Assembly: GCA_019096065.1 (NCBI GenBank)
Contig: JAGUCH010000002.1
Span: 136,501-200,500, forward strand
DNA length: 64,000 nucleotides
Reading direction: 5' to 3'
DNA from: Paracyclopina nana
Taxonomy: Eukaryota > Arthropoda > Copepoda > Cyclopoida > Cyclopettidae
The translations under genes and the position numbers were made by a program. Below the pieces are notes generated by a model. The model worked only from the letters and a program-made list of their open reading frames with translations. It was not told where the DNA came from and did not search any database. This document shows, one piece after another, positions 36,501 to 46,261 of this stretch (within the stretch, counting starts at the first letter, position 1; each line of letters begins with the position of its first letter).

Positions 36501-37082
36501 ATCTATTTCTATCTAGTGCCGGTATGTAAAACGGGGCCGTTAAATAATTTGAAAAAGCCAGTGCAACTTTACAAACACGAGCTGGGCGGGCCATAAAGTA
36601 CTTTTATGTCCCCACATTAGCCTAAATTATACTAATCATATAGTTTATAGCCTGAGAATGACTTTTTTACGCAGGCTTTTTTTGGCGCCAATTGATGAGC
36701 GAGACCGGATGCGAGCCCGAAGCGTGGAACTTTTTCGCGGTCTGTGTCCCCATAGTGGTTTTTTTCGCGCCTTTTGGCTCTTTCCTAGCCTCACACTTCC
36801 ACAGACAAGTTTTGGCCACTCTTATCTACATTTTGGACACAATTGCCCTGGTAAAAAGCAAAGTCACCTCTCATTTGAAAACATTTTTATTTTTTATTTT
36901 TGCATTTTTAGGTCACTGCTCTCATTGTCATTCCAATGACTGCCAATCGAGGAATTCTCTGTGGTTGCCTCATTTTGGGCGGTTTTCTCTTCTTTGCTCT
37001 CATTTCGAAAGCTGGAGAAAGACTTTTGCTTTACCTAGATGAGCCCAAAAATGTGGAAAATTCTGTGAAAAACCTGGCTTAG
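33547..37082 (+). CDS. TauE/SafE (TSUP)-type membrane protein, complete copy
   Basis: Multi-pass membrane protein resembling the sulfite exporter TauE/SafE family; the substrate in animals is unknown to me. Exons: 33547-33604, 33663-33890, 34639-34746, 34806-35007, 35190-35345, 35398-35459, 36675-36850, 36912-37082; phases agree, 386 residues. It has a soluble N terminus of about 55 residues, then at least eight hydrophobic segments. The two pseudo-repeats characteristic of the family are visible: GMTSEGGGAVAFPVMTLALG followed by VARDFSLMIQSCGM, and GFIGGIFSAIAGSGVDI followed by PTSVVLMAINTCVG. Introns 2 and 6 are swollen by satellites. Its stop is 315 bp from that of the convergent kinase gene. 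Partial copies of this gene lie at 47953-48264 and 61331-61937. Confidence 0.82.
33955..34605. repeat. ~20-bp tandem repeats in TSUP intron 2, two subfamilies
   Basis: 33970-34260 is built of TTGCATGGCGCTGTTATGAG units; 34260-34605 of CGTGCCGCACGGCGCTGTCA units. Both share GGCGCTGT and a 20-bp period, so the second looks like a diverged, more GC-rich amplification of the first. A 100-residue open frame across the second part is a repeat artefact. Confidence 0.85.
35635..36545. repeat. ~154-bp satellite in TSUP intron 6, about 6 units
   Basis: GGTTCGGGCTG (or a close variant) recurs at 35785, 35938, 36091, 36247 and 36402, spacing 153-156 bp. Each unit contains TTTACAAAAAGGAACATTTC and GTATGTAAAACGGGG. 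The same array, expanded to at least twelve units, follows the third gene copy at 62090-64000. Confidence 0.93.
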
Positions 37083-37397
37083 TGAATGAAAACAAATAAA
37101 TAGGAATAAAAAATGTCCACAGATTTTACTTTAAAATAAGGAAGTTTTTGTCAGAGGTTTCTATCAATTTTCTAAATTTGATTTTTCTATATGTGATTTG
37201 GAATATAATTCAGTCATTGACAAAAATCAAATTAATGTTGCTGTACAACTTTCCTAGTGTGCACACTCGGCAACTTTTTAGGGTGAACTTTTTTCAGCCA
37301 CTTTATCCCACTGTGCTGAAAGCAATTTCCTGTTTCCAAGTGAATTACACATTTATTAGTCACCTTTCGAATATTTTGGCTTTCAATTATACTTTAT

Positions 37398-40300
37398 TCA
37401 GACTTTTTTCCACCAAAGTTTTGTTTCACCCATGATATCTTTGGTTGAAATATTGAGCACGATAAGCGTGTTTGGCTCATTTCCTTTACCAGGAAACCAC
37501 CATGGTGTGAATTGGATCACTTTGGTGTCTCCAGATGTTTGCTGTTTGTCCAAGTCAACAATTGCACCCAAGTGATCAACTCCATTGATTTGCATCAAAG
37601 CCACTTCTTCTCCAACACTTTCATCAAAGGAAAATTGAGTATTATAATAATTTCCAGCTTCCTTGAAGTACAAAAACACTTTTCCTTTCACATTTGCTCC
37701 TCTCCATTGGAACTTGCAGTTGGCCCAAAATTCAGCTTCATAGCCATCAGCGACTTCCTTGGCTCCCTTCAAGATGGGCACAATTTTCCATGGCCTGGAA
37801 TTCATGGTGGAAAAGCTGTGTTAGGTGTGATGTGAAAAAGAAACTGAGCATTTGCACCTTTCTGGCTTGTTGTACTCCACTTGGGCACAACCATAATCCT
37901 TGGCAGTGTAGACATAATTGCCATTATGCAAAATTGCCCATCCAAAGAAGTCAGGATGACCAAGAAGTTTAAATACTTCTTGTTGAAGTATTTTTGATGC
38001 ACTTGGTCTCACTGATGGTTCACTGACCATTGAGTAGAGTAGCTTGGCACAAGGATCAGGCAATGACTTGAATTGTTCAATCTCTGCTTGTAGAGCTGAA
38101 GGAGTGGAAGTTTTTCTTAACATTTGGAATGCAATGACTCCGAGTGAATACACATCACTGAGGTGATCAGCCCCACTTCCAATGTCTGGACAAGCATAGA
38201 ATCCGTCCTGGCAACCAAAGAAGCCGCCAATTTTGGGAATGCCCTCATCGGAAATTGTGATGTTTGAAGGCTGCAGGCAGCTGCAAAATAATCATTATTT
38301 GCATCAAACTACTAAAAGATTATTAACTGCTGCACATTATATGTGAAACCTTGTTAAAAGACTGCAATTTTCAATCAAGCTTGCAAAAATAAATAGAGAT
38401 ATATGCAAATAACCTTGCCTATTCCGGCAGCGCACACTGGCCCAAAAAACTTCAATTTGTACATTTTGGTCAAAATCTAAAGTTATATTTTTTTCACTTT
38501 TTTTGCATGAATATCATCAGTTTAAGCTCTAGCACACCCAAAATATTCTTTTGTAGTGGTAGCAGTATCATACCGCATAAATGAGTGCAATGTGGTTAAA
38601 AATGCGATTTTCATGCTCATCCAAAAAAGTCGCATTTGTGCAAAGTTGAATTTGCCCTTATCAACTTTTGCCCAAAAATTATTTTTTTGTGCTAAATGTG
38701 CATCTTTATCTACCAATTTACATTAATTTGTTCTCTTTTTTAAAAGAGAGCCTAAAAGTCATGCAAATTAGAAACCGAAAATTGATGCATCCACTGTGCA
38801 TGATTATAAGGCTCCACCATAGAAGCTATGATATGACGAAAAAATTTGTAACATACAAAAAAAGTCTGTTTAGCCCTATTTGCAATGCAAGGTTATTATG
38901 GTAGGGGCCAGATATCCAGCACACAGAATTCCCAAAATTGGCTCTTCTGCAACCAAAGCGCAACAATAAAACATAAAAATCCCAAAAGTTCAAGCGCGCA
39001 TTCAAACAGCATAGCCTAATTATTCAAATTACATATTTTTCACTTCTAGCTCAAAAAAGTTGACAAAATATGCTAGTTTCGGTTAGTTTTTGGCACTACA
39101 ATAACGGTCTAGTCACAACTAGAAGAAACAAATGCCAAAATGATACATTTTATGTGATTTTTGCTCCTACCTCAAATAAGTTGTCAAAAATAGACTAGTT
39201 TTGGTTAATTTTTGGCACAAGGAGAGCAGTCTTGTCAAAACTGGGTGTAACAAAGGCCAAAAATTGGCCAATTATTATCCACATTACACAGTTTTTGTTC
39301 CTAGCTATAAAAGGTTGCCATGAAATATGCTAGTTTCCATTATAAGCTTTTGGCACTAGGAGACCAGTCTTGTCACAACTAGGAGAAACAAAGGCCAAAA
39401 GAGTCTGCCAGTGCTAAATAAGCGTACCTTTCTTTGATGTTCCGGCCTTCAAGGTATTTGAGCCCTTCAAGGATTCCATGGATTAGTTTCCATGCCTCCA
39501 CACGAAATTGTCTTGTGTGAACTTGCGCATTTTCATTGATGAAATCTTGTAGAGTTCTGCCTTTGCAGAACTCTGTTGCTGTATAAAAGTGATCCCCCTC
39601 CATGGTATCCAGCTTTAAGAAGTCATGGCTCAGTACTCCATCTATTGAGTCAAGTAAGGCACTTGAAACTCCTTGTATTTGATTCAAAAGCTTTTTGGCC
39701 CAACCTTCACAGAAAATGCAATATGAAACAAATATCTTTGGTGACAACAGAATTTTGGCGACTTATTATACCTTTGGGGTTGGTTTGCTCCCAATCCATG
39801 ATGGTGCTGACCACGTTAGGATGTTTGCTTTTGCTTAACATTTTCATCTTTTGAAAGGTTGCTGATGGACCATCCCTCTTCGGTGATATTGTCACCACAT
39901 GCACCTTGCTTTGCCAAAGAGTGGCATTAATAATGAGGGTGTCTCCTTCCACCCTCACTATTTTGATTGGTTGAAACCAAGATGAGTCATCACTAGAAGC
40001 ACTGTTTTTCTGAAGGTGGAAAAGAATTTCACATCCCTCTGGCCTGTCGTTTGGCTCCTTGCTGAGCATCTTTTTCAGCAATTGAATGTCATCATCGGAT
40101 AATCCACGCAGCTCTTGAACATCAACAATTCTATCCTTAATAGGAACGGGGCTATGCAACATGGCAAATATGACACCAAGGCAGTAAATGTCTGTCTTTT
40201 TATCATGGTGCTTCTTTCCCTCCCGCATTTCAGGGCTCTGATACTGATTGGTACCAATACCAAGAGAGTGACTTTGATCTTCTGAATCTTGGACTTTGGC

Positions 40301-41926
40301 GAGTCCAAAATTGGCAACTTTGAGTTGTCCGTTCAGGCCAATGAGGACATTAGCAGGCTTCAAATCTCTGCAACAAAAAGCAGCCAGTCTTTTTGAGTCA
40401 TTAACAAAGCTAATCCCAACCAGAAATTTACAAGCTTATTTCCATAAGTTGTTGACTGGTGTTTTTGATTATACTAACATCCAAGGTATAGTTAATTTTT
40501 CATAAAGACATAAACTCTTTGCTGATGAAAGGTTCAAGCTCCACTGAGTGTTATTTTGGCAGTGGCCAGATATCCAGTGCACAGAACCCCCCAAAAAATC
40601 TCAAGTCTCCCTTCCCCATGTCCTCGTGTTATTGCTAGCTCGCTTCAGGGCGTGTGTGCGCCCGTTAACGCCAGCCCCCACAAACCAAATAAAAAATAGT
40701 TCCAATTTAATGTACAGTTAGCTCCAAAAATAACCCGGTGAGGGATCAGTAGTCATTATAGTAGTACCATTAGTCACATATATAAGTAGTGTTGATTTCT
40801 CCATTACGATACTTTCAAATACGTATTTTGAAATTTTAAGATACATTGTATATCTCATAGCTTCTGTATATGGTGTATATAGAAAAGGTGCTATGTATTT
40901 TTTTTATACCTCCATTACTTTAAAAGACATCAGCCTTTTTCCAACTTTAGCTTGTTTTAAAAATTGGAATACACCATGAGTGAAAAACCCTATATGGACT
41001 CTTTTTTTGCATTTTTGGTAAGTTAATGACAGTTTGAATATTGTGACTGCACTTTAAGAACACAGAATGAATGCCAAATAGAGCTGATTTTGCACACATC
41101 ATTTGTTGAGTTGAAAATAAAGCAGAATACTGATAACAAAATGACCTATTTTATCTGTCGGATACTTGATCCTAAAGCTAACAGTAACTTGAAAGTGTTT
41201 TGGCGGCAACTTTTTAAGGTAGGACAAAAAAGATTTGTCCGGCAATTTTGGCGAGTGCTCAGAATTTCTGGTAGGGATGTGAAGCAGTTGAATACCTGTG
41301 GATGATGTCATGAGAGTGGAGGTAGAAGAGACCTTTGCTCAGTTGGGAACAGTACTCCTTGCATTCTTGGTAGTTTACTTCACTGCGGTTCTTGATGTAA
41401 TCAGAGAGCGTGCTAGACTGACACACCTCAGTCGCAATGAAGGTGCATGGCTCATCATCAAGGTCTAGAAGCTGATCGTAATCACCTGGTGTTTTGCACT
41501 TTTCCAATCCAACTTCAATAGGAAAATCTTCAAAAAAAAAAAAATTTGATCAAATTGAAAATGTAATCATCAAGGATCCTCATACCGGATGGAGTTGTCT
41601 CCTTCCACGCTCTAAAGTACCTCAGCAAATTTGGATGGTCCAGTTTGCTGAGGATGTCAATCTCATGCTTAATGTATGTCATCATATACTCATACTGTGA
41701 ATCCTTGATGATTTTCACTGCATGTGTAGTGTTGTCTTCTCCCAAGACTTGGGCCTCAAGAACCATACCAAAAGATCCGGAACCAAGGATTGACACTGCC
41801 TTATACATGTCCACAAAAGTCAAGGAGCTGAGAAAAAGCATGTAAAATCAACTGCCCTAGGGATGTTCTACTACTAACCAAGGAATGTGGGATTAGGAAT
41901 TTCTCTTACCTTTCATCCGCCGCCAT
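37398..41926 (-). CDS. Tandem kinase-pseudokinase protein, copy 1 (PEK/GCN2-like N-terminal kinase)
   Basis: Exons on minus: 41926-41910, 41827-41586, 41527-41296, 40367-39772, 39704-39428, 38280-37858, 37794-37398; phases agree, 727 residues. Kinase 1 (about 10-275): glycine loop GSGSFGMV, Lys44 in AVKII, Glu61 in KHEIDIL, intact HRDLKPAN (Asp165), but the DFG motif reads NFG (Asn183), so metal binding may be impaired. The N-lobe run RYFRAWKE recalls eIF2-alpha kinases; this placement is tentative. Domain 2 (about 300-590) is a pseudokinase: no glycine loop, KERSCLQPSN in place of HRDLKPxN, GFFG in place of DFG. The last ~130 residues (exon 7) form an unrecognised, probably beta-rich domain (KGKVFLYFKEAG, TLIVLNISTKD). 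The stop codon overlaps a polyadenylation signal (TGAATAAA). An intron holds relics of the satellite/foldback family. Confidence 0.82.
38900..39415. repeat. Degenerate foldback/satellite relic in kinase intron 5 (copy 1)
   Basis: Starts with GGGGCCAGATATCCAGC, the terminal module of the 8.8-kb foldback element, and continues with three decayed ~158-bp satellite units (AATATGCTAGTTTC, TTTTTGGCACTA, GGAGACCAGTCTTGTCA). A second isolated terminal module (GGCAGTGGCCAGATATCCAG) sits at about 40558 in intron 3. Both are duplicated at 50093-50600 and about 51756. Confidence 0.75.
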
Positions 41927-42297
41927 TTTCGGTGCAATTTTCCTGGTGTGGTGTTTTTTTCAAGAATGCATCACTTGCCAGATTAGTGGCAATTGGCAGC
42001 TTTAACAAAGCTAGTGACTTTATATTCACATTGATACCCTGTTTAGATAGAGATAAGGAAAACGTTACCTAAGCATGGCTTTTTGCTTTGCAAATAAATG
42101 ATGTTGCCTTCACAAATGCAATGTAAAAAAAATAATTTTGGAGAGTGATTTTTCAAAATCCACGCAGGGAAAAACAAGCGAAATCGTCAGAGTCAACTTT
42201 CACAGAGCTGTAAGCTAAAAACCAATAAAAGCTGATTTTGAAATTTATCATGGTAGATGGCGCCACTGTAAGGTAGCACAGTTGTTGTGAATTTGGT

Positions 42298-42310
42298 GTC
42301 TATATATAAG
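42298..42310 (+). promoter_or_regulatory. TATA-box-like motif, + strand, duplicated
   Basis: CTATATATAAG near 42300, followed about 25-30 bp downstream by CTTCTCTCGTAC, looks like a core promoter pointing away from the kinase gene. It is preserved at about 53500 in copy 2. No + strand gene is visible within the next kilobase, so this may be chance or drive a non-coding transcript. Confidence 0.25.
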
Positions 42311-42369
42311 CGATACCTGACTTCTCTCGTACAAAGCCACAACTGAGTTTATTTCTCAACCAAGCACTG

Positions 42370-42989
42370 CACACAGGGCCAGTGACGCTTTATTTCGTCC
42401 GGTTTGATTTTTCTGTCAAATAGAAGCTGCTACAATGGCGCTCCAAATTAATAGCAAAATTTGACTTTTTGGCCTCCCAAAACTTCCAAGGTTGCAAAAT
42501 GTAGCAGCTAAATTCAACTGGAATCATGTATTTGAGTGTCAGAGAGACTCTTAAGCCATGAATTTCGGTGATCCATGCTGATCCAAGAAAGTACAGCATA
42601 TTTTGTTTTAATTTTGTTCAAGTAAGTGAACAGCTTTTTTGAGGCCAATTTTGGGGCATTTACTATCAGGCAAAATCAACTGCAAATGCTTGAATAATTT
42701 CAGTAAGATCAAAAATCATACAGAAATACAAATTGTTATAGGTATCCAGCTTAGAACAGGTTGTTTGTCACCATTTTCTTTGCCATACTTTTTGGCTGCT
42801 TTTTTCCAAGTTTTTACTTGATCTCAAAATCAGGCATTTATGATCAGCTGAACTGAGCTCATATGTCTCTGCTGAGTGAATTTGGATTAGTTGGACCATA
42901 AACTAAGCGTTAAAGCAAAAAAAGTTGAAAAATACTGATTTCCGATTTTGGCCAAAACGGACAAAATGAAGCCTCCCTGGCCTAGTGTG
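42370..42989. mobile_element. 620-bp non-autonomous DNA transposon with empty site in the paralogous copy
   Basis: Termini CACACAGGGCCAG and, in reverse complement, CACACTAGGCCAGG, with imperfect inverted similarity continuing for about 35 bp (GCTTTATTTCGTCCG/GCTTCATTTTGTCCG). It is flanked by direct CACTG (42365-42369 and 42990-42994). The duplicate segment at 53566-53575 reads CACTG once, followed directly by TATATACAAT, which is the uninterrupted site. CAC-starting termini and a 5-bp duplication would suit Transib-type elements, but this classification is tentative. No transposase inside. Confidence 0.85.
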
Positions 42990-43149
42990 CACTGTATATA
43001 CAATGTACTGTCAAGGTGAAATCGCATTGTACATCCTGCTAGGTGAAAGTGTGGTTAGGCAGCGCGGCTCGTACTATGCTACTATACTACTATATTACTG
43101 AAGGACGACGCGCTAGCGCCATGAATGGTGAAAGTTATAAAAACATAAC

Positions 43150-44073
43150 ACAGTTGTTTGCACATGACGCTTTGGCAGAAAAGTGGAAAAAACACCCTAA
43201 AAGTTTTTATAAATTGCCAGTTTTTGCATAACAAACTGCCCAAATAACTCATAATGTGCTCTGATTGGTCAAAAAAAGGGGCGGGAAATGGTGGTTGGCA
43301 AGGCTGTTTTTTTTATGTATCTTTTGACCTTGTCATCATTGAAGTCAACAGACTGATCTTGTTTGATTAATCGAGCTAATACCTTTAGCGAGGACTTCTT
43401 ATCAGGCCAGCTTTAGCATATGCTACAATAGCTTCTTTATTTACTTTTCTCATGAGCGAGTTCTCCCAACTTTGCTTGAATTGCTCAGTTTAGAGCACAA
43501 CTTTCTAGCTTAAAAAAATGAAAAAGCTAACAGACAGTTCCCTTTCTTTTACAGCATGCATGTTAGGTTACAATTAAGTATTAATACTGCCAGCGAATTA
43601 TAGAAGTAAATAAATGGGCAGAATCGGCTGGGCGTTCTGGTGCAGGTTGCCCCAGAGCAGTAAATTGAGTAAAGAGTATAATAATCTCAGTTTGACTAAC
43701 AACAACAAGTACTGACTAAAAAACGAGCGTATGTGTTGGGCCACTTAAATGTAGCCTTATATCTTGCCTTAAGCAAGAAAATGTCCCCGCTTTTTCTTCT
43801 TCTGTCCCTCAAAATGATGAATGGATCTAAAAAAACTTGGATTACAATTCTAGAATTGAAAATATGAGCTCTAAAAAATTTGTTTTCTTTTTTGAATTTC
43901 CCACTCAAATTAATGTGCAGTCTTGTCAGAGTTATCTGTATGGTTTTTTACAACAATGGACTTTTTGTTTGGAAAAAAGCCAATTGCTTTGATTAACTCG
44001 GCTTAAAAAAGCCACATCTAAAACACTGTTATCAACAAAATTCACGTGCGCATTTTCAACTTTCGTGATCAAC
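43150..44073. other. Intergenic stretch upstream of the THAP gene, nothing seen
   Basis: No open frame with recognisable content and no obvious repeat. The last ~100 bp before the THAP start should carry its promoter and 5' untranslated region; no TATA box is evident. Confidence 0.4.
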
Positions 44074-46261
44074 ATGCCAACTTGTGCTGCAATCAATTGC
44101 CTGTCTGGGAGGTCAAAGGAGCATAAAGCTCAATTTTTCCCCTTTCCAACAACAGCCAGGAGGCTGAGGACCTGGTTGGAGGCCATGAGAGTGAAAAACT
44201 GGACACCTTTACCATCATCCAGGCTCTGCATCAAACACTTCACTGAGAGACATTTGGTGCCCATGGATGAAAACCTGGATGTTCTTGGCAAGCCTAAGCA
44301 GAAGCGCATGCTGAAGCCTAAGGCTTTCCCAACAATTTTCAACTTCAACAAAAAGTCATTGGTGAAACCTTCAAGGTAAGATTTGATTTGAAAAAAGATT
44401 GTGACCTTTCTCCAGCGCAAATCGATTTTTCGTTTTTGTTTTGTCAAAGGAACTTTTTTGCGCAGATTATTAAAAAAGTTGCGAAATTGCCGTGCGTCAA
44501 TTCCATAGCTCACATTAATAGCGGCAAAAAAGTGAAAGTGATTATTGCACAGCGGATTTGCCGATTTCTCGCACACGGAAAAAAGTCGCGAAATCAACGT
44601 AGTGTCCTTACTCCTTTTCTTGGACAGAGTTATCAATGGTGCAGTGGTAGGAATCGTTTTTGACTTGGTTTGGTTGGAAAAAAATTGTTGGTCGTAGGTC
44701 GGAAAAGTGGTCATTTTTGAAAATGACTAAAACTATCCACGTGGTTCAAAAAGCTGTTTTCATGCAAATAAGAAATTCCTCCATATTGCCAAAATCTCAT
44801 TTTCCACCAACAGTCAGCTTCTTTTTGGGAGCTCTTCTTAGCCATGAAGAAAGCTCAACTAAGTGAGAATTCATAGAAAAAGGCTGTTGACATCAAATGA
44901 CATTTAGCTATTATGGCTATGGTGTTAATCAGACCCCATGTTATGATCATTCAGCAAAATTGGGTTCTGAAATGTGCGGAATTGGGAGCTTAGAAAGTCA
45001 ATTTTTAACTTAGAGCCCTATGAAAATTGACTCCGACGATTTCACAAGGGATTTTGAACCACTGTGCTATCCAAAATAGGCACCTTAAACAAAAATAAAG
45101 CAAAAATTCCAATTTGACATGCACATTATTCCTTTTGGAAACAATCTTAGCCACAAATACTTTCAAAAAAGCTTAATTTCATAGGAAATATAAACTAAAG
45201 CTTGACTTAAATGAACAACAGCTTCTGGAGAACCAGGCTACTTTTTGCTCAGAGATGGGACATGAAAATAAAAATCATAATTTCATCAACCATTTTCATA
45301 AGTGACTAATTTTGTACGCCAAACATAAATTGGGTGAGTTTGTGCCGTTTTTGGTTAAGTGATGAGAAAAGTGGTCGTTTTGAAACATTTGGAAAAATTG
45401 TGATTGCAAAACTGGTCGTTTTGGGCCAAAAAGGTGGTTGGAAGCCTAAAAATCCGTTGACAATTCTGTAATCTTGTAGTAGTTTGGAATCAAAAGTTAT
45501 GGAAGCTTTTAGTTTTGTTCAATAACTGCTAAATTGTCATTCAAGTGAATTCACCCAAGTCAACTTTTGCCCCAAAAGTACTGCTTCCGAGCCAAATTTG
45601 GATCTTTATCTGTCAATTTACATTAATTTTGGACTCTTTTGGTAGCCTAAAGCACATACTATACAAATCATTTTGCGCTGCCTCTAAGAGGCCTACAGAC
45701 AAGATATTTACTCTTGCAAATTATCCTATCTGGACCTTTTAAATTGTTTTAATTTTTTCATCTTGTTTCAGGAAAAAGCCTACTGAACGTGACTCCACCA
45801 TTAGTAGGAAATCAAATTCTGCACCAGATTTGATTGGTGAGTCATCAATGGTGTTGCTGGACCATCCTTATGCTGCCAGGGAATCCCTGGGTGACTGGCC
45901 TGTGGTTGCTGGGTCTCCTCCACCTTCACCTGTGCCTCAACCTCTGCCTCAGCCTCTGCCTCAACCTATAGAAGTTGAAGGGAGTCACAGCTATGAGGAA
46001 CTCTCTGCACTGCAGAGCCTCATTGCTTCTCTTCGTCACGACTTGGAAGAGGCCAAAAATGAGAACTCAAGACTGTTGAATGCTCTTGGGAAGGTTTTCA
46101 ATCACGACCAAGTCTTAGTTCTCAAGGAAGTGGTGAAGCGCCCCAAAAAGTGGTCAGACCAAACTCTGGAGAAAGCCCTGCACATCAGGCATGTTGCTGG
46201 GTCCACTGGTAATACACACTTTCAAAAATTACTCTTTTCCATCAGAAGCAAAAAATCATGA
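44074..46261 (+). CDS. THAP-domain protein with P-element-transposase-like segment, apparently truncated
   Basis: Exons 44074-44375 and 45772 to either 46208 (donor GTAATA) or a stop at 46261; the latter gives 263 residues. Residues 1-90 are a THAP zinc finger: MPTCAAINC, FPFP, a conserved Trp, LCIKHF and AFPTIFNF, giving the C2CH set. The start at 44074 rather than 44065 places the usual MPxxC at the N terminus. Then comes a proline-rich linker (PQPLPQPLPQP), a coiled coil (LRHDLEEAKNENSRLLNAL) and RPKKWSDQTLEKALHIRHVAGSTG split over two runs, which resembles the region after the coiled coil in THAP9/P-element transposases. The catalytic domain is absent: directly after, the sequence becomes a 71-bp satellite. 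Probably a transposase remnant or 5' exons of a broken gene. Confidence 0.7.

Larger units (their letters stand above)
36772..43150. repeat. Segmental duplication, copy 1
   Basis: Everything from within TSUP exon 7 (GCTCTTTCCTAGCC) to GAATGGTGAAAGTTA near 43133 is present again at 47953-58312, apart from insertions specific to one copy. Nucleotide identity is near 100% for 40500-42369 against 51690-53570 and clearly lower, with small indels, for 37400-40400 against 48580-51600. Copy 1 has a private 620-bp transposon (42370-42989). TSUP exons upstream of this segment are also present at 61331 onward, so the true unit is larger (from about 34993). Confidence 0.9.

Noticed and set aside
41259-41311. 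Kinase exon 3 reading on past HSHDIIHR into YSTASHPYQKF
   Set aside because: A GTATTC donor lies exactly at the HRD arginine and the downstream exon restores HRDLKPAN in phase, so the extension is intron.
44130-44714. 194-codon minus-strand open frame over the THAP exon
   Set aside because: Antisense shadow of the THAP exon, whose plus-strand zinc-finger residues are unmistakable.
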